The translations under genes were made by a program, and so were the position numbers. The notes below the pieces were generated by a model. That model did not search any database. It saw only the letters and a list, made by a program, of their open reading frames with translations, and was not told the DNA's origin. A DNA stretch of 60,402 nt from CAYHVK01 sp964360255 (GTDB lineage: Bacteria; Bdellovibrionota; Bdellovibrionia; Bdellovibrionales; UBA1609), in NCBI GenBank assembly GCA_964360255.1, contig CAYHVK010000020.1, positions 1 to 60,402 of the forward strand, in the 5' to 3' direction. Position 1 is the stretch's first letter. Each line of letters starts with the position of its first letter. This document shows, piece after piece, positions 8,400-15,437 of this stretch.

Positions 8400-8768
8400 T
8401 TAAATAACTTCAGGGGCCAACGAAACAATCTTAACAAATGATTTCGCTCTTAGTTCACGGGCAACTGGACCGAAAATACGTGTTCCAACTGGCTCGAGAT
8501 CGGCTTTGATTAATACTGCAGAATTATCATCGAATGCGAGGTAGCTGCCATCAGCGCGGCGAAGCTTAGACTTCGTGCGAACGATAACTGCTTTTGCAAC
8601 ATCACCTTTTTTAACTTTAGAGTTAGGCAATGCTTCTTTGATAGAAACGATAATAATATCACCAACAGATGCATAACGACGTTTAGAGCCGCCAAGAACC
8701 TTAAGGCACATCACTTCTTTTGCACCAGAGTTGTCCGCAATTTTTAAGCGGGATTGCATTTGAATCAT
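8400..8768 (-). CDS. rplN: 50S ribosomal protein L14
   Basis: The 122-residue protein matches L14 at full length (MIQMQSRLKIADNSGAKEVM, GDIIIVSIKEALPNSKVKKG, and the terminal ARELRAKSFVKIVSLAPEVI). L14 contacts L19 and 16S rRNA across an intersubunit bridge. Its start overlaps the end of rpsQ by four bases. Confidence 0.98.
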   Translation of the reverse strand: MIQMQSRLKIADNSGAKEVMCLKVLGGSKRRYASVGDIIIVSIKEALPNSKVKKGDVAKAVIVRTKSKLRRADGSYLAFDDNSAVLIKADLEPVGTRIFGPVARELRAKSFVKIVSLAPEVI

Positions 8769-9076
8769 ACTTCAACTCCCTCAGTTTGCTTGCGTGCTTC
8801 AACAACTTTAACTAGCGTCCAACGCTTAGTTTTGCTGAGTGGACGAGTTTCGTGAATTCTCACGATATCGCCAATTTTAGCTTCATTCTTTTCATCATGA
8901 GCTTTGAACGTTGAAGATTTGCGAATGAATTTTCCGTATTTGCTGTGTGCAACGACGTGAAATACGCGCACAGAAATCGTTTTTTCCATTTTATCGCTTA
9001 CAACTTCGCCAGTCACTTCGCTACGTTGTTTACGTGCTTCTTCTGGGGTTGTAGTTTTAGCTTCTTTTTTTGCCAT
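8765..9076 (-). CDS. rpsQ: 30S ribosomal protein S17
   Basis: The S17 OB-fold core is clear (GEVVSDKMEKTISVRVFHVV, the HSKYGKFIRKSSTFKAHDEK stretch, and GDIVRIHETRPLSKTKRWTL). At 103 residues it has an extra Lys- and Glu-rich N-terminus of about 15 residues. It lies between rpmC and rplN as in the classical order. Confidence 0.97.
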   Translation of the reverse strand: MAKKEAKTTTPEEARKQRSEVTGEVVSDKMEKTISVRVFHVVAHSKYGKFIRKSSTFKAHDEKNEAKIGDIVRIHETRPLSKTKRWTLVKVVEARKQTEGVEV

Positions 9077-9104
9077 AATTTGTCCTCGTAAGTCTCAACA
9101 ATCT

Positions 9105-9293
9105 TTATTTCAGTTTTGCCGATAATGCTGTTTTAACTTTAGCAATACCTCGGCGAGCATCTCTAATTTGAAGCGGGTTAGAAACCTGCCCCAATGAATG
9201 TTTCATTTTTGTATCGAAAAGCTCTTCACGAAGAGACTTTTCTTTTTTTCTTAACTCATCAACAGTCATGTCTTTGAATTCTGTAAATTTCAT
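9105..9293 (-). CDS. rpmC: 50S ribosomal protein L29
   Basis: The 62-residue two-helix protein matches L29 (MTVDELRKKEKSLREELFDT and the QVSNPLQIRDARRGIAKVKT stretch) at the tunnel exit near L23. The GGGAG ribosome binding site for this start lies inside the region encoding the separated tail of L16 just upstream. Confidence 0.96.
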   Translation of the reverse strand: MKFTEFKDMTVDELRKKEKSLREELFDTKMKHSLGQVSNPLQIRDARRGIAKVKTALSAKLK

Positions 9294-9298
9294 GACTA

Positions 9299-9349
9299 CT
9301 ACTCCCGTGCAATAAACTTAGTGCGGATTGGTAACTTGTGCTGAGCCAG
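9299..9349 (-). other. Untranslated or read-through remainder of rplP (L16 C-terminal tail)
   Basis: Directly after the rplP stop TAA (9350-9352), and in the same frame, 16 sense codons read LAQHKLPIRTKFIARE before a TAG at 9299-9301. This is the normal L16 ending (compare KLAAAKLPIKTTFV in E. coli). Restoring one sense codon at the TAA gives a 135-residue L16, the family length. One substitution, AAA to TAA, explains the present state. Whether it is real, read through, or a sequence error is not decidable here. Confidence 0.85.
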
Positions 9350-9706
9350 TTAAAAAGCTGCAGCTGCTTGTTCTTTAGTTACTCCGTTAATTTCAAATAA
9401 AACACGACCTGGGTGGATGTTTGCGATCCATAATTCTGGAGCACCTTTACCCGAACCCATTCGAACTTCGGCTGGCTTCTTTGTGATTGGGCGATCTGGA
9501 TACACACGCATCCAAAGTTTACCACCACGTTTTACCGAACGGCTGATCGCAACACGGCTAGCTTCTAATTGGCGAGCTGTTACGCGACCAGGAGTCGTTG
9601 CCATAATTCCGAAATCACCAAAAGCGATTGTGCTGCCACGCTCTGCATAGCATTTGAAACCACTACGGTGTTGTCTTCTCCACTTAACCTTCTTTGGGCT
9701 TAGCAC
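9350..9706 (-). CDS. rplP: 50S ribosomal protein L16, apparently truncated by an in-frame TAA
   Basis: L16 organises the A-site tRNA region of the peptidyl transferase centre. The chosen start is GTG at 9706 (VLSPKKVKWRRQH), because an AGGAGG lies six bases upstream and the family begins here; a frame from 9727 would add seven unlikely residues. The body is well conserved (GRVTARQLEASRVAISRSVK, YPDRPITKKPAEVRMGSGKG, PGRVLFEINGV). At 118 residues it lacks the last 17 or so residues, which are still encoded in frame beyond the stop. It overlaps rpsC by 23 bp. Confidence 0.9.
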   Translation of the reverse strand: MLSPKKVKWRRQHRSGFKCYAERGSTIAFGDFGIMATTPGRVTARQLEASRVAISRSVKRGGKLWMRVYPDRPITKKPAEVRMGSGKGAPELWIANIHPGRVLFEINGVTKEQAAAAF

Positions 9707-10358
9707 GACCGGCCTCCTGAGCTTCACGGTTACTTAAAATATCACCGCGATAAATCCATACTTTTACGCCGATAAGCCCGTAAGTTGTTAGAGCTTCAGC
9801 AGTTCCATAATCAATGTCAGCGCGTAGAGTGTGAAGAGGTACGCTCTTCTCTGTATACCACTCAGTACGAGCAATTTCGGCACCGTCTAGACGACCAGCA
9901 ACCATTACTTTAATACCGCGAACGCCGCCGCGGATACCAGCCGCTAGTGCCTTCTTGATGGCGCGTCTCCAAGAAACACGTTTTTCAAGCTGCATAGTGA
10001 TGCTTTCAGAAACTAACTGAGCATCAACATCTGGTTTACGAACTTCTTGAATGTTTACAAAAACTTCGTTTGGAGTGAGCGCTTGAATGTCAGCTTTAAG
10101 AGCGTCAATTCCTGTGCCTTTTTTACCGATCACAACACCCGGACGAGCCGTGTGGATGATCACGCGCAATTTCTTGGCTGTTCTTTCCAATTCAATTTTT
10201 GCAACACCAGCGTGTTTCAATTTATCTTTAATATATTTACGAAGACGAATATCTTCGTGTAAGTGCGTTTGATATTGAGTTCCCTTCGCATACCAGCGAG
10301 AGTCCCAAGTACGAATAACACCAACTCTGAATCCAACAGGATTAACCTTCTGACCCAA
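9684..10358 (-). CDS. rpsC: 30S ribosomal protein S3
   Basis: The 224-residue protein begins MGQKVNPVGFRVGVIRTWDS and has the KH RNA-binding domain (RPGVVIGKKGTGIDALKADI near residue 73) and the S3 C-terminal domain (GIRGGVRGIKVMVAGRLDGA). S3 forms part of the mRNA entry channel and helicase. Its 3' end encodes the ribosome binding site and start of rplP. Confidence 0.98.
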   Translation of the reverse strand: MGQKVNPVGFRVGVIRTWDSRWYAKGTQYQTHLHEDIRLRKYIKDKLKHAGVAKIELERTAKKLRVIIHTARPGVVIGKKGTGIDALKADIQALTPNEVFVNIQEVRKPDVDAQLVSESITMQLEKRVSWRRAIKKALAAGIRGGVRGIKVMVAGRLDGAEIARTEWYTEKSVPLHTLRADIDYGTAEALTTYGLIGVKVWIYRGDILSNREAQEAGRAKPKEG

Positions 10359-10366
10359 ACTCTACC

Positions 10367-10699
10367 TTACCTTTCATCCAAAATAAGCTGAATGTGACTA
10401 GTCTTCTTACGAACTTCGAAAGCACGGCCTTGAGCGCGTGGACGATAACGTTTGAAGTCCGGACCCTTATCAACAGTCACAGTTTTTACGTAGAGGTTAT
10501 CGATATCGATAACTTTCTTTTGTTCAGCGTTCGCAACAGCTGACTCAACTAATTTCTTAAGCAAAACAGCTGTTTTCTTAGGCATGAACGTAAGGATGCG
10601 AATCGCATCGTTTACATTTTTGCCGCGGATTTCATCAGCGACTAGGCGTGCTTTTTGGCAACCTACTCTTACAAATTTTAGGTTCGCTTTAACTTCCAT
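10367..10699 (-). CDS. rplV: 50S ribosomal protein L22
   Basis: The 110-residue protein starts at ATG 10699 (MEVKANLKFVRVGCQKARLV), one base after the rpsS stop, with AAGGTG six bases upstream. A longer frame from 10792 only overlaps rpsS and is not used. The tunnel-lining hairpin region is RYRPRAQGRAFEVRKKTSHI. L22 with L4 forms the constriction of the exit tunnel. Confidence 0.97.
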   Translation of the reverse strand: MEVKANLKFVRVGCQKARLVADEIRGKNVNDAIRILTFMPKKTAVLLKKLVESAVANAEQKKVIDIDNLYVKTVTVDKGPDFKRYRPRAQGRAFEVRKKTSHIQLILDER

Positions 10700-10700
10700 C

Positions 10701-10991
10701 TTATGCACCTTTCGCTGGAGCGTCTGCCGCTTTAGCTTCAGTGTGACCGCCGAAAGTACGCGTTGGAGCAAACTCACCGAGTTTGTGACCAATCATATTT
10801 TCAGTGATGTACACAGGAACAAACTTTTTGCCGTTATGAACTGCAATAGTAAGCCCGATAAAATCAGGAGTTACTGTTGAGCGACGCGACCAAGTTTTAA
10901 TAACTTTGCGGTCGCTGTTCTTAACAGCTGTTTCAACTTTTTTAACCAAATGGTGGTCCAAATAAGGACCTTTTTTTACCGAACGAGCCAT
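10701..10991 (-). CDS. rpsS: 30S ribosomal protein S19
   Basis: The 96-residue protein matches S19 (MARSVKKGPYLDHHLVKKVE, the TWSRRSTVTPDFIGLTIAVH stretch, and IGHKLGEFAPTRTFGGH). It sits in the head of the 30S subunit with S13. It has a short Ala-rich C-terminal tail and lies two bases after rplB. Confidence 0.98.
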   Translation of the reverse strand: MARSVKKGPYLDHHLVKKVETAVKNSDRKVIKTWSRRSTVTPDFIGLTIAVHNGKKFVPVYITENMIGHKLGEFAPTRTFGGHTEAKAADAPAKGA

Positions 10992-10993
10992 TG

Positions 10994-11824
10994 CTACATT
11001 CCTTTACTGTTTCTACGACGGATGATCATGCTGTCCGTACGTTTATTATGTCTAGTTTTATAACCTTTAGACGGTTGACCCCAAGGAGTAACAGGGTGAT
11101 GGCCTTTACCAACACCTTCACCACCACCGAGTGGGTGATCGACTGGGTTCATCGCCATACCGCGAACAGAAGGACGAACGCCTTTCCAGCGTTTACGACC
11201 TGCTTTACCCCAATTGATGTTCTCGTTGTCCGTGTTACCAACTTGACCAATTGAAGCTTTGCAATTTGAAAGAATCTGACGAACTTCGCCCGATGGAAGA
11301 CGGACTTGGCAATACTGACCTAGTTTTGCAACTAGAACAGCGGCAGCACCAGCGCCACGGCAAACTTGGCCGCCTTTACCTGGACGAAGCTCAATATTGT
11401 GAATCGTTGTACCGGCAGGGATTGCGCTCAGTGGTTTGCAATTGCCCGGCTTAATATCAGCAGTCTCGCTAGAGATAACTGTATCGCCAACATTTAATCC
11501 AACAGGAGCTAAGATATAGGCTTTTGAACCATCAACGTAGCTGATCAAAGCAATACGGCAAGTTCTGTTTGGATCGTACTCGATACCAACAACAGTTGCT
11601 GCTACATCAGTTTTAGCACGTTTGAAATCGATCAAACGGTAACGACGTTTATGACCGCCACCTTGGTGGCGAACAGTGATCATACCAGTGTTGTTACGAG
11701 CGCCTTTACGTTTTAAAGGAGCTGTAAGCGATTTCTCTGGTTTATCTTTTGTGATCTCTTTAAAATCAAAACCTGTCATCGCACGGCGAGCTGCCGTAGT
11801 TGGTCTGAAATTTCTAATACCCAT
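10994..11824 (-). CDS. rplB: 50S ribosomal protein L2
   Basis: The 276-residue protein matches L2 over its full length, including the RRYRLIDFKR segment, IELRPGKGGQVCRGAGAAAV, and the catalytic-centre-proximal AMNPVDHPLGGGEG. L2 is required for subunit association and peptidyl transferase structure. It is two bases from both neighbours, rplW and rpsS. Confidence 0.98.
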   Translation of the reverse strand: MGIRNFRPTTAARRAMTGFDFKEITKDKPEKSLTAPLKRKGARNNTGMITVRHQGGGHKRRYRLIDFKRAKTDVAATVVGIEYDPNRTCRIALISYVDGSKAYILAPVGLNVGDTVISSETADIKPGNCKPLSAIPAGTTIHNIELRPGKGGQVCRGAGAAAVLVAKLGQYCQVRLPSGEVRQILSNCKASIGQVGNTDNENINWGKAGRKRWKGVRPSVRGMAMNPVDHPLGGGEGVGKGHHPVTPWGQPSKGYKTRHNKRTDSMIIRRRNSKGM

Positions 11825-11826
11825 GA

Positions 11827-12105
11827 TTAAGCTCCCTCAAAAAGGCCGATTTTCTCACCAGCTGCAAGACGAACTAACGCCTTTTTAGAGTAGTGAATTT
11901 TACCTGCGCCTGTTTTTGTTTTCTTAGCACGATCGCGACCAACTATAGTGCGAACGCTAGAAACTTTAACTTTAAATGCTTTCTCGATAGCTTTTTTGAT
12001 TTCAGTCTTTGTAGACGAAATATTAACTTCAAAAGCGTAAACGCCTTGCTCTGCTAATAAGCTGTTTTTTTCAGAAACAAGAGGTTTTCTAATTACGTTA
12101 ATCAT
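11827..12105 (-). CDS. rplW: 50S ribosomal protein L23
   Basis: The 92-residue protein matches L23 (VIRKPLVSEKNSLLAEQGVY, FEVNISSTKTEIKKAIEKAF), which surrounds the exit tunnel and docks trigger factor and SRP. Its start directly abuts the rplD stop. Confidence 0.97.
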   Translation of the reverse strand: MINVIRKPLVSEKNSLLAEQGVYAFEVNISSTKTEIKKAIEKAFKVKVSSVRTIVGRDRAKKTKTGAGKIHYSKKALVRLAAGEKIGLFEGA

Positions 12106-12801
12106 CTATGCCTCCTGCTTTTTTGAAGACTTAGTTGATTTCTTAGCCGCTGTTTTCGCTTTCTTTGCAGGTTTATCTGCGCCGATGCCGCAACGAGCTT
12201 CAATGCCTTCAAGTGAATTTTTAGAAATGATCGCCATGTCGTATTTCAAAAGATCGTACACGTTAAGACCTTCAACTCCGTAATAACGGAATTTAGGAAG
12301 GTTACGAGCTGCGCGCTTGAAACCTGCGTTCTCTGCTCCATCGATTAAAACTGATTTAGTTGCACCTAGAGTTTGTAGGTTAGCAGCTAATGCTTTTGTT
12401 TTGCCTTCTGAAGTCATTGAATCAACAACTACTAATTTGCCTGCACCAGCAAGGTATGAAAGGGCAGATCTAAGAGCGACTTGTTTTTGCTTTTTAGGCA
12501 TTGTGTATTGATAATCACGTGGAGTTGGTGGGAATACTACACCACCACCGGCCATTAATGGAGAACGGCTAGAACCTTGACGGGCGCTACCAGTTCCTTT
12601 TTGTTTGAACGGCTTCTTACCACCACCACTAACTTCACTCTTGTTTTTAGCTTTATGAGTGCCGCGGCGACGAGATGCTAATTGCCATTTAACAACAGAG
12701 TGTAGAAGAGCCTTATTAACGGGCTGCTCGAACACTTCAGGGTTTAGATCAACTGATCCAACTTTCTTTTTATCCCAATCTAAAACGTCTACTTTTGCCA
12801 T
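12106..12801 (-). CDS. rplD: 50S ribosomal protein L4
   Basis: The 231-residue protein has the L4 exit-tunnel loop (GGGKKPFKQKGTGSARQGSS, then SPLMAGGGVVFPPTPRDY) and the globular rRNA-binding part (RNLPKFRYYGVEGLNVYDLL). The last 25 or so residues form a Lys-, Ala- and Ser-rich extension not present in E. coli L4. In E. coli L4 also represses the S10 operon. Confidence 0.97.
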   Translation of the reverse strand: MAKVDVLDWDKKKVGSVDLNPEVFEQPVNKALLHSVVKWQLASRRRGTHKAKNKSEVSGGGKKPFKQKGTGSARQGSSRSPLMAGGGVVFPPTPRDYQYTMPKKQKQVALRSALSYLAGAGKLVVVDSMTSEGKTKALAANLQTLGATKSVLIDGAENAGFKRAARNLPKFRYYGVEGLNVYDLLKYDMAIISKNSLEGIEARCGIGADKPAKKAKTAAKKSTKSSKKQEA

Positions 12802-12806
12802 ATGCC

Positions 12807-13469
12807 TTATACTTTCGTTAACTTAACTAAAGAATTAATCGCGCCAGGAATTGATCCGCGCATTACGATTACGTTTTCTTCTGTATTGATTTCTACGATC
12901 TGTGAACGAGAAGTCACAGTTGCATTACCTAATTGACCTGGAAATTTCTTACCCGGCATGACTCGTCCCGGCCAAGTTCTGTTACCAGATGAACCCGGAC
13001 GACGGTGGAAGCCAGAACCGTGAGTTTGCGGACCGCCAGCCATACCCCAGCGCTTAACAACACCTTCAAAGCCTTTACCTTTTGAAGTCGCAGATACTTT
13101 TACTTTGTCGCCAGCGGCTAAGCTTGCGATATCAACTTTTTGTCCAACTGAAATATCGCCCGGGAGAGTTTGACGAACTTCACGTTGGAAGTATGCACCA
13201 TTCTCAAAACCAGCAGATTTCAAGCTGTTCTGTTCTGCTTTAGTTGTACGCTTAGATCTTTTTGGACGGCATGCAAGTTTAACAGCTACGTAGCCATTTT
13301 TCTCAGCAGTTTGAATCGCTGATACAACCCATGGTTCGAATTTCAAAATAGTAGCTGCTTCTAATGTACCTGCTCCAGTTACATAAGAAGTCATACCCAT
13401 TTTGAATGCAAAAAGAGTGTTTAATTTTAACTGACCTGAATTTTGTGTTTGTTCTGTAGTTTCGCTCAT
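12807..13469 (-). CDS. rplC: 50S ribosomal protein L3
   Basis: The 220-residue protein matches L3 (LFAFKMGMTSYVTGAGTLEA; TSKGKGFEGVVKRWGMAGGP; HRRPGSSGNRTWPGRVMPGK). The central extension reaches the peptidyl transferase centre. The first 15 residues are a polar extension rich in Thr and Gln. Second gene of the S10 operon. Confidence 0.98.
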   Translation of the reverse strand: MSETTEQTQNSGQLKLNTLFAFKMGMTSYVTGAGTLEAATILKFEPWVVSAIQTAEKNGYVAVKLACRPKRSKRTTKAEQNSLKSAGFENGAYFQREVRQTLPGDISVGQKVDIASLAAGDKVKVSATSKGKGFEGVVKRWGMAGGPQTHGSGFHRRPGSSGNRTWPGRVMPGKKFPGQLGNATVTSRSQIVEINTEENVIVMRGSIPGAINSLVKLTKV

Positions 13470-13479
13470 TATCTACCTC

Positions 13480-13797
13480 TTAAACCGCTGAAAGCTTGAT
13501 TTCGACGTCAACACCGGCCGATAGGTCGAGCTTCATCAATTGATCAATTGTTTGTTGAGTTGGTTCAAGAATATCGAGAAGACGCTTGTGTGTGCGAATC
13601 TCAAACTGCTCACGAGATTTTTTATCAACGTGTGGTGAACGCAATACTGTATAGCGGTTGATTCTTGTTGGAAGCGGAATTGGTCCTGCGATACGTGCGC
13701 CTGTGCGACGAGCAGTTTCAACGATTTCACGAGTCGATTGATCAAGAAGTTTATGATCAAAGGCTCTCAAACGGATACGAATTCTTTGGCTTTGCAT
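13480..13797 (-). CDS. rpsJ: 30S ribosomal protein S10 (NusE)
   Basis: The 105-residue protein matches S10 (QRIRIRLRAFDHKLLDQSTR, ARIAGPIPLPTRINRYTVLR, and the loop sequence SPHVDKKSREQFEIRTHKRL). S10 also acts with NusB in antitermination. It is first in the S10 operon, preceded by a 324-bp non-coding leader. Confidence 0.98.
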   Translation of the reverse strand: MQSQRIRIRLRAFDHKLLDQSTREIVETARRTGARIAGPIPLPTRINRYTVLRSPHVDKKSREQFEIRTHKRLLDILEPTQQTIDQLMKLDLSAGVDVEIKLSAV

Positions 13798-14121
13798 TTT
13801 TACTTTCTCCGAATTTTGAATGCAGCAGTACCTTCGCTTTAGATCAGGGAGGGGGTGTCTCAGTCTCGCGTTTAACAGCGACTTGAGCCCTATGATTTAA
13901 AACGTTAGTTGCGGCAAGGTGACGAAAATGCCAGTGGGGTTAGGGTAAGTCAAACAGGTTTTAAAATATTTTTACCACTCAAGAAATTCACTTAAGAGAA
14001 TGGGGCTGAAAAGCGGATGCTCTCTCGGAGTTATTGAGAGGGCTCTAATGGAAAGAGGGCTCAGAAAGCCCTCTAGTGCTGCTATAATCGATTTGAAGGC
14101 CTAATCCCCTCTCAGAACCGA
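13798..14121. other. Non-coding region upstream of rpsJ (S10 operon leader and promoter region)
   Basis: No credible gene is present. On the minus strand there is a TTTGACTTACCC element at about 13943-13954, which resembles an element upstream of the tRNA-tuf operon, but the position for a -10 box (CATTTT) is poor. An inverted repeat lies at 14054-14074. About 130 bp of possible untranslated leader remains before rpsJ, room for the L4-type autoregulation known in other bacteria, though no specific structure was confirmed. Confidence 0.5.
14054..14074 (-). terminator. Probable terminator downstream of the 14.1-kb secreted-protein gene
   Basis: A perfect 8-bp stem, AGAGGGCT with a five-base loop and AGCCCTCT, lies about 50 bp past the stop of the gene ending at 14122 and is followed on the minus strand by TTTCC. 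The U-tract is short, so termination may be partial. Confidence 0.45.
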
Positions 14122-14544
14122 TTATTCTCTTACGCAAGAGAGTTTACTGTAGGCTTTTACGGTGCTGAATTCTAAATCTAAACGCACGAAGCCTTTTGTA
14201 TAATTGGAATTCTTATATAGGTCTAAATAAACGAAATCGATGCCGGCAGAATCACCGAAGAATCCGATTCGATCACTCGCTGTGCGGAAATCTCCGCCCT
14301 GCTCATTCAAAGCCCTGATCATTTGCTGAATGATTTCGTTCTTTGAAGTGCTCGAGAAGATAGGACTGTAATCGTCTTCTTCATCAGCGTGAACAAAGGT
14401 CATATCTGGAGTATCCACATCTTGCATTTTAAAAACGATCTTTTGCTTAGGATACTTCTCAAGCTCGCAAGTGAATGTGGTGATTTTGTTAGCGAAGGCG
14501 CTGTTAAAACTGAGTAGGACAATGGCAAGAATAAGACTTTTCAT
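14122..14544 (-). CDS. Secreted hypothetical protein
   Basis: The 140-residue protein has a clear signal peptide (about residues 1-18, cut after SAFA) and a mature part with two cysteines near the ends, an acidic patch (HADEEDDYSPIF), and a C-terminal strand-rich region. No family was recognised. It lies between the str genes (fusA) and the S10 operon, with its own probable terminator, so it need not be co-regulated with ribosomal genes. Export to the periplasm or beyond is inferred from the signal peptide only. Confidence 0.7.
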   Translation of the reverse strand: MKSLILAIVLLSFNSAFANKITTFTCELEKYPKQKIVFKMQDVDTPDMTFVHADEEDDYSPIFSSTSKNEIIQQMIRALNEQGGDFRTASDRIGFFGDSAGIDFVYLDLYKNSNYTKGFVRLDLEFSTVKAYSKLSCVRE

Positions 14545-14637
14545 AGTTTTCTCCTGTTAAATATAAAGCGTACTTTTAAAGCACAGGAGTGAAAAACCCT
14601 ATTGATTTTAGGTGATTTGAAATCGTTTCTCGACTAT

Positions 14638-15420
14638 TTAAAACCTATAGGAAATTCCAGCTAGTGCGCCCTCTTGTACCGGGATTACAAAACCCTTCCA
14701 CTCTCCACTAGCGATTCCAGTACGAGCTTTGATTTCGCGCACTCGGCGATTGTGACCTGGCGGTACAGCCCATGCATCTATGGCTTCCCAGATTCTAAAG
14801 CCTAGGTAACCAGCGGCTCCTAAGAAAATTAGACCTCCGTTGCAGTCCTCATCATCATCTTCATCCCACCAATCGTCACTACAGTCGCCAATACCAGCAA
14901 CAAGCACAGCCAACGACCCTAACTCTCCTATGGTGAAAATATAGCCAGTGTCTGCGTAGCGACCTTGAACTGCATGACCAATACCCAAACCTAATGGGTA
15001 GGTGGCGAGAATTCCGCCTATAATATAGCTAGCGTCTGATATTTCACCGATTTGAAGAGCTCGACGATCAGCTTCACTGAGATCTGTGTATTTAGTTGGA
15101 GTCACATTCACCGAAGTTGTGGGAGCTGATTGAGCGCGCGTGCCTGCAGTTTCAATCACCATTCCTTTTTCAACTTTTCCTGATTTAACTTTAACTATGG
15201 CTCGAGTTTTATTTGGCGATATGGTTTTAATATTACCTTTTCCAGCGACTGAGAGATCTTCTGCTAGAAAAGTGAGCTCATCACCTACCATAAAATTATA
15301 GCCGACTGGCAATATAACTGTGGCTTCACCAGGTCGCACGGATGTGACCTCTTGAGCTTGCGAAACCAGGGAGACAAAAGTTGAACTCAACAAAAGCGAT
15401 AGAACTATTAAATTTTTCAT
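14638..15420 (-). CDS. Exported membrane-associated hypothetical protein
   Basis: The 260-residue protein has a signal peptide (about 1-22, cut after SQA). A beta-rich segment follows (about 23-95), then a region of hydrophobic stretches around 130-215. The latter holds GLGIGHAVQGRYADTGYIFT, an acidic Asp/Trp cluster with two Cys, and GAAGYLGFRIWEAIDAW. It ends in SYRF, the aromatic C-terminus common in outer-membrane proteins. It starts 17 bp after the fusA stop and so may be transcribed with it. Function is unknown; an outer-membrane location is an inference. Confidence 0.7.
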   Translation of the reverse strand: MKNLIVLSLLLSSTFVSLVSQAQEVTSVRPGEATVILPVGYNFMVGDELTFLAEDLSVAGKGNIKTISPNKTRAIVKVKSGKVEKGMVIETAGTRAQSAPTTSVNVTPTKYTDLSEADRRALQIGEISDASYIIGGILATYPLGLGIGHAVQGRYADTGYIFTIGELGSLAVLVAGIGDCSDDWWDEDDDEDCNGGLIFLGAAGYLGFRIWEAIDAWAVPPGHNRRVREIKARTGIASGEWKGFVIPVQEGALAGISYRF

Positions 15421-15437
15421 ACAATTAGCTTAGAAGC

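Noticed and set aside
8387..8437. Longer start for rplE overlapping rplN
   Set aside because: The GTG at 8386 has a GGAG site at ideal spacing and gives the standard 180 residues.
9350..9352. Reassignment of TAA to a sense codon, suggested by the L16 frame
   Set aside because: Many neighbouring genes end at TAA exactly at family length, so a genome-wide code change is excluded.
10700..10792. Longer start for rplV overlapping rpsS
   Set aside because: The extension is out-of-frame rpsS sequence, and the internal ATG has a proper ribosome binding site and gives the family length.
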